A stretch of DNA of 64,000 bases from Buddleja alternifolia (lineage: Eukaryota; Streptophyta; Magnoliopsida; Lamiales; Scrophulariaceae), in NCBI GenBank assembly GCA_019426215.1, contig CM033405.1, forward strand, positions 4,131,001-4,195,000, read 5' to 3'. This document shows, piece by piece, positions 59,201-64,000 of the stretch; positions within the stretch are counted from its first letter, which is position 1, and every line of letters starts with the position of its first letter. The notes beneath the pieces were generated by a model. That model was not told where the DNA came from. It ran no database searches and was given only the letters and a program-made list of their open reading frames with translations. The position numbers and the translations under genes were made by a program.

Positions 59201-60351
59201 TATAGGAAAACTATCAAATTCATAATGTAATATTCAATTAGCACAATATTTAAATTTTAAAATCCAGAAAATTTTGTGACAACTATACATCCAAATATCT
59301 TATAAGATCTAAAAAATATCTTAGAAGTTCAAACATCTTATTTTATCCAAACACATACGTGAGAACTTAATTTTAAAATAAGCCCCTAAATGTTCCGACG
59401 TTTAGGACTTAGGAGGGCGGTTGGAGTACACGGAGAGAAAGAGGGGGAGAGGTGGGTCCCCCTCCCAACTGAATGTTCCGGTGTTTCACCGGAAGCTTCA
59501 ATCTCACCAATGATTTCACGCTCTTTTCTTGAACATAAATAATCACCTAATCATTAAACCACCTCACACTTAATGTACAATTAGAGGTGGTCTTTTTCAA
59601 GTGTTTTTCTTTACAACTATCTCCTAACGGGGGGGGGGGGGGGGGTTGATTTGCCCACGTTTTCTCCCTTTTCTTTGAGTTGCACCCCCCCCCCCCCACC
59701 CCCAAAAAAAACCCAAAATCCTAGTTACAACGAAAGAGATGTAAGAGTTCAAAATATGTCAAAAGTTGTAATAGAACATAGTTTCTTATTATATTTCCCC
59801 CCATAAATATTGTGTACTGTACCGCGGAGGGCAAGCTCCCGCACTCCCCTTGAATCCTTCATCTATCTAGCAAAAGAAAAGTATATAATTATATCACAAC
59901 AATCTCGCTCCCCTCTCAGTAAAATTCCTGACTCAATCCCTTTTCCAACCATTATAAATTAATTAGTGAGCAACTTAGATAAAGATAATGTGAAGTTTCT
60001 TGAAGAATCATGTGCAACACTCTCCGTCTATATCTAAAATCATTTAATGAAGTCGGATGACGTGTGGATTACACCACCTCTTTAATAAAAATACCCAACA
60101 ATGACAATGGATTGGTTGTATTGAACTCGACCTGTTGTAGAATAACTACTCCCCATCTTCAACGAAGTCGGATGACAAGTGGAAACACCACCCCTATAAT
60201 TAAATTCGAGCAGTGGACGGCCTGTATTGAACTCGACCCCCAATGTAGGATTACCCTAAAATAGTGAACCAAACTTTTGTGTTAAGATTAAAATTTTAAG
60301 GCGTTTGGTGCCACTACCATTATGAATTTGATACGTTTACTAATTTTGTAG
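59201..60351. other. Intergenic upstream of the polygalacturonase relic
   Basis: Contains a G17 run (59629-59645), the dispersed repeat at 59663-59944 and otherwise unassigned DNA. The 5' exons of the GH28 gene were looked for here and not found. Two copies of CGAAGTCGGATGAC-like text (about 60050 and 60162), each followed by ATTGAACTCGACC, form a diverged ~110-bp tandem repeat. Confidence 0.5.
59663..59944. repeat. Dispersed repeat, copy 2 (first copy 8021-8300)
   Basis: Ordered block match to 8021-8300, including TTTCTTTGAGTT, a poly-C run of 13, GTCAAAAGTTGTAAT, GTACTGTACCGCGG and ATCACAACAATCTC. The orientation is the same as copy 1. No terminal repeats seen. Confidence 0.75.
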
Positions 60352-60412
60352 GGCAAAATGGGACAATTGATGGACAGGGGAAGATGTGGTGGGATCTTTG
60401 GTGGAACAAGAC

Positions 60413-61261
60413 TAGGGATGATAACGGATCCGGGTTGGACCCAGAACCGCCCAGGAACCGCCCCGGCGGTTCCGGTTCCCCCGTCTCTAACCGGTTCCAG
60501 TTCCAGTTTATACGGGTTCTAGCGGTTCCGGGTTCAACCCGGAACCGACCCGGAACCGCTTTTTTTTTTTTAAAACAAATTAAAAAATTAAAACTATAAG
60601 TTAGCAAGTGAAAAAAAAATTAGAAGCTGAATTCCCCAACTCACGCTTTCAAGCAAAAATTCCTCAAAATAAGGATTGAATAGAAAATAGGAATAACTGT
60701 CCATCAAAAGTCAAAACATCCATTTTGTGAAATTTCCAATTCGAGACCAGTCCAATTAATTACCTAATCTTTGAAAATCACATTGATATAATCCCTTTTT
60801 TCAACAAGTATTGAATGACATTACTCGGTTATAATCTAGACTATGTTTTAAACCTTAAATTTCAGTTATAAAAAACAAAACTCTAATAAATAATATATAC
60901 ATTCAGTTGCATTCATTTTTTTTTTGTTATAATATTATTTACATACATATGGAGAACGTATAGAAGAAAAAGTAGTGAAAAAGAAGAAAAAAATACAAAA
61001 AAAAAGAAAAGAAAAAAGGCAAAACTCTAGCCCCCCCCCCCCCAAAAAAAAAGGTCTTGCTTTTCCGGTTCCGGTTCCAAACTCGTGGGTACCCGCGAGT
61101 CTCACGGTTCCGGTTCTCGCGGGTACCCGCAAGCGATAGTGCAAAAACAATACTCGCGGGTACCCGCGGGTCTAGCGGTTCCCAAAAATGGGTCCCAAAA
61201 ATTTATGCGGTTCCGGTTCCGGATCCTCAAGAACCGACCCGAAACCGGCCGTTGCCATGTT
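60413..61261. mobile_element. hAT-like non-autonomous element in a GH28 exon
   Basis: 849 bp. The ends TAGGGATGATAACGG and, reverse-complemented, AACATGGCAACGG are hAT-type. The direct repeat acaagac flanks it (60406-60412 and 61262-61268), with an eighth base mismatched. Inside are dense GGTTCCGG and GGGTACCCGCG words near both ends in inverted order and an A/T-rich core. The open frames at 60320-60607 and 60935-61389 are artefacts of these GC repeats. Confidence 0.85.
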
Positions 61262-61495
61262 ACAAGACACTAAACCACACCAGAGGACATCTTGTTGAAC
61301 TGATCATTAATTCCCACAATATTCTAATTTCCAACCTCACTTTCCTCAATTCTCCATTTTGGACCATTCACCCTGTTTATTGCAGGTAAATATAATCATA
61401 TTTTTTATATTTACCATCTCTGCAGTAGAATTTGTTGTTTCCTTCATGTGCTGTTGAACTAAGAATAATTCACTCTATAAGCACATTATATTAAT

Positions 61496-61694
61496 TTTTT
61501 TTTTTGATTTATGCCAAAGGTTACCCCCAGCCGGATGCGGAAGACTAATCCCTTCGAGGCGTAGAACCCTTGACAGAGTGGGTTTTGCCTTTCCCAACAA
61601 AGTCTTTTTCATACACACGGTCAGGAATCAAACCCTGGACAGCATGCTTAAGGAACCTAACTATCTATCAACTGTGCTGAACCTTGTTGGTAAA
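61496..61694 (-). mobile_element. tRNA-derived SINE in the GH28 relic intron
   Basis: On the - strand, box A-like AGTTGATAGATAGTTAGG and box B-like GGGTTTGATTCC are followed by a body and an A tail (T run 61496-61505). A perfect 14-bp target duplication CACATTATATTAAT lies at 61482-61495 and 61695-61708. It sits where the missing GH28 exon would be expected. Confidence 0.87.
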
Positions 61695-62683
61695 CACATT
61701 ATATTAATGAATATACTACTTGAGAAATAATTATGTCATGTCTCCTTTAAAGAATCTTGATAGTACTTTATTCGCTTTACAGAAAAGTATATGTGAGCCC
61801 TATTCCTTTGTCATTGATGATCAATACTGGATTGTATCAGCATATATATTTAAAGGGAAAATATCAAAACTTTTAATGGTAGCAAAATAAAGGATAGCAA
61901 CACTTTGTCCTTCGTACTGTTGGATTGATTATTAGCCAAAGTAAAGGTACAATAAAAGACATGAAGGAATCAACTCACTATAAAGCAATCCTGTGACACA
62001 TCAAGCTCTGCAGCATATTCTTCCTACTCTTTCTTACAGATTCAAGCACAAATGTGTCTATTGAAGATTGTTATATTGAGAGTGGTGATGACCTAGTAGC
62101 AGTCAAGAGCGGCGGCTGGGACCAATACGGTATAAGCATGGCTCGACCGAGCATAAACATTACTGTAAGACGAGTTTCAGGTACGACTCCAACATGCTCG
62201 GGTATTGGAACTGGCAGCGAGATGTCTGGTGGAATAAGAGCTGTTTTAGTGGAGGATTTGTATGTTAGAGATTCAGAAGCCGGTGTGAGGATAAGAACTG
62301 ACCAGGGCAGAGGAGGGTATATAGAAAATGTAACTATTCGTTATATTAAGATGGAGAGAGTGAAAGTACCCCTAAGGTTTAGTAGAGGTGCCAATGACCA
62401 TCCTGACGAGGAATGGGACCGTAAAGCCTTACCAAAAGTGAAGAGGGATATTTATAAGTAATGTATTTAGTGTGGATTCGAGGAAACTCCATTGTTAGTT
62501 GGTATTCAAGAGGCACCCTTTGAGAATATCTGCATGAGAAATGTCAGTATACTTGGTTTATCACCATCTATGAGGTTGAATTGTGAATTTGTGTCTGGTT
62601 TTAGTGAGGGGGTGTCCCCATTGTCGTGTTTGGAGTTGCCGTGTTTTGGGGGAAGTCGTTTTCTGCCTGTAATACGGTTATGA

Positions 62684-64000
62684 AGTACACTGAAAGAGTG
62701 AACGTGATTTTTACGTTGCCATACACAAGGACTAATGGTAGGGAAATTCGAAATGGCTGATAGTTAGCTCTCACTTCGGGAAAGATAGATGGTTATGCGT
62801 GAGAGGTGACTTAGTGTGACAGGCTGATTAAATACACGAAACTTTTCAGTGACTGCCCAGTTTGCAGCTAGACCAGTATAGGCACAAAGTATGTTCATTT
62901 TTATCCCTGTTTTGATTGGTATTCTTTCGTTTTTTTACTTCACACACGCAGTTTACGACTTTCATTCATTTTCCCCCCCAAAGAGATGCGCCTATGATAT
63001 TGGTTGCTTAGAAAGGCCTTTGGAGATTCATCAGAATTATATGGTACTTTCTGCATCAAAGTAATAAATATTAGCTCATCACATATTTTTCCAAAACCTA
63101 CGAGGAAAAAGGTCTAATTGAAATTCGTAAGCACAAGTAGTAATGCTCCATTGAACCACACCTGCATGTACCGCAAGAAAATGACCAGACTCGTCTCGTC
63201 GTTGAAGGTGAAGATAACAAAACACGAGTCTGCCAACTTCGTCCAAAATTACACATGATACAGAAATCTACACTGAACATGCTAAGTAATTTAGACGATG
63301 AAACCCAACTCGGACAGTTTTATACGCTCTCTACCACATCCTTTAGGTTGAAGCAGTAACCAAGACTCTTCTGCTTTTCTAATTCTACTGACCGTACTGG
63401 AGTTGTTCAGAAAGTAAATCGACCAAGTAACTGAAAGCAGAACAGAAAACCCATCGCCTCGTTCATCAAATGAAAAGGTAGTATACTTATTTATTATATA
63501 TGTTAAAAATCCATAAAAAAGTGGGTGGTGATGACGACATTGGTACAAGAAAACATTTCAAGGATTTGCAGACACATTGATCTAAGAAGCCAGACTGTAC
63601 ATGCTACAATTTAAGAAAAAACAAAGATTGGGAGTGGGTTGTTTCTATTTTCTTATTTAGCCTAACAAAATTGTTTGATATATCTGGTGGCCTCAGAAAA
63701 TACCAGGCTCATCATAAAGGGGCTGAAACAGTGGATTTCAAGTTTTAGAAACTGAATAGCTACCTTCATCGATGAAGCTGGCTGTTAAATTCAACCTTCA
63801 TGGCAGCTTGATGCTAGTGCTTGTAATTGTGATCCCCTTTGTTACATCATCTTGACTCCGAGAGAAACCAAACGATCAACATTATTAAGGAGGTTCGTGG
63901 TTTCTAGATCAAATTTATCGTCATGTCAACCAGTGTTGCATGGGCCTTGTGCTGTTGTGCATACAACACCAAGTACAACAAATATCCTCACGTTAGCTGC
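62684..64000. other. Downstream flank, no gene assigned
   Basis: 62684-62900 probably holds the old GH28 3' region. From 63000 to the end there are short frames on both strands (63098-63280, 63291-63548) without recognisable domains. The last 300 bp is less AT-rich and could be untranslated or intron sequence of a gene beyond the window, but nothing in it can be proved. Confidence 0.4.

Larger units (their letters stand above)
60352..62683 (+). pseudogene. GH28 polygalacturonase-like gene, disrupted
   Basis: The closest known type is the plant probable polygalacturonase group with a pectin-lyase fold, which cuts pectin in the wall. One exon survives in two halves, 60352-60412 and 61262-61385 (NGTIDGQGKMWWDLWWNKT, LISNLTFLNSPFWTIHPVYC), split by a hAT-like insertion. 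The last exon starts at 62040 (SSTNVSIEDCYIESGDDLVAVKSG, GIGTGSEMSGG, GVRIRTDQGRGG, KALPKV). In between, the exon that should carry NTDGxD with the first catalytic Asp is not found in 61386-62039. In the last exon a +1 near 62441 and a -1 near 62485 bracket about 15 codons of wrong frame with TAA (62459-62461) and TAG. The original frame resumes at TPLLVG and ends at 62683. The 5' exons are also missing. Not functional. Confidence 0.88.

Noticed and set aside
60320..60607. Pro/Arg-rich 95-codon protein
   Set aside because: Read through GGTTCCGG repeats of the hAT-like element.
1..64000. CRISPR array, phage or bacterial operon features
   Set aside because: No regularly spaced short repeats and no prokaryotic gene organisation; spliced plant genes dominate.

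Overview
This is nuclear DNA from a flowering plant. It is AT-rich, its genes carry GT-AG introns, and it holds a plant CDPK-related kinase (CRK), a plant CEP peptide-hormone gene and dense plant-type transposons (Copia, L1, tRNA-derived SINEs, MULE-, hAT- and Tourist-like MITEs). The gene families suggest a eudicot; the species cannot be read from the sequence.

Only two host genes look intact. One is a CRK-family kinase on the + strand (42332-46353, 11 exons, 598 codons), which I reconstructed exon by exon and found open throughout. The other is a single-exon CEP preprohormone on the - strand (50123-50377). Two more host genes are damaged. A patatin-like acyl hydrolase on the - strand (694-8471, 6 exons) has a 4-bp duplication that shifts the last exon and an in-frame TAG at the start of exon 4. 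A GH28 polygalacturonase-like gene on the + strand (60352-62683) has a hAT-like element inserted in an exon, lacks the exon for the NTDGxD catalytic motif, and carries two compensating frameshifts.

Most of the rest is mobile DNA. 4.4-12.4 kb holds MITE-type elements, including a Tourist-like MITE nested in a PIF/Harbinger remnant. 12.98-30.45 kb is one old, decayed Copia element on the - strand. It has been invaded by a 1.49-kb solo LTR (5-bp target duplication), a 639-bp retroposed segment of unknown origin (14-bp duplication) and a 6.2-kb L1 LINE (16-bp duplication). 30.9-42.3 kb is AT-rich intergenic DNA with three or four SINEs and a MULE-type MITE. 52.2-58.5 kb is a very young Copia element: its 703-bp LTRs differ at two positions, the target duplication AATCA is perfect, and the gag-pol frame has one stop.

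The most unusual signal is at the primer-binding position of the young Copia element. There is no tRNA-type site. Instead, 14 nt starting 2 nt after the 5' LTR are perfectly complementary to a stretch inside the same LTR, in the geometry needed for self-priming of reverse transcription. A second theme is a family of fold-back elements with ends like GGGATAAT..ACACC. It appears twice in CRK introns, once with a perfect 9-bp duplication, and once as the probable landing site of the old Copia element.
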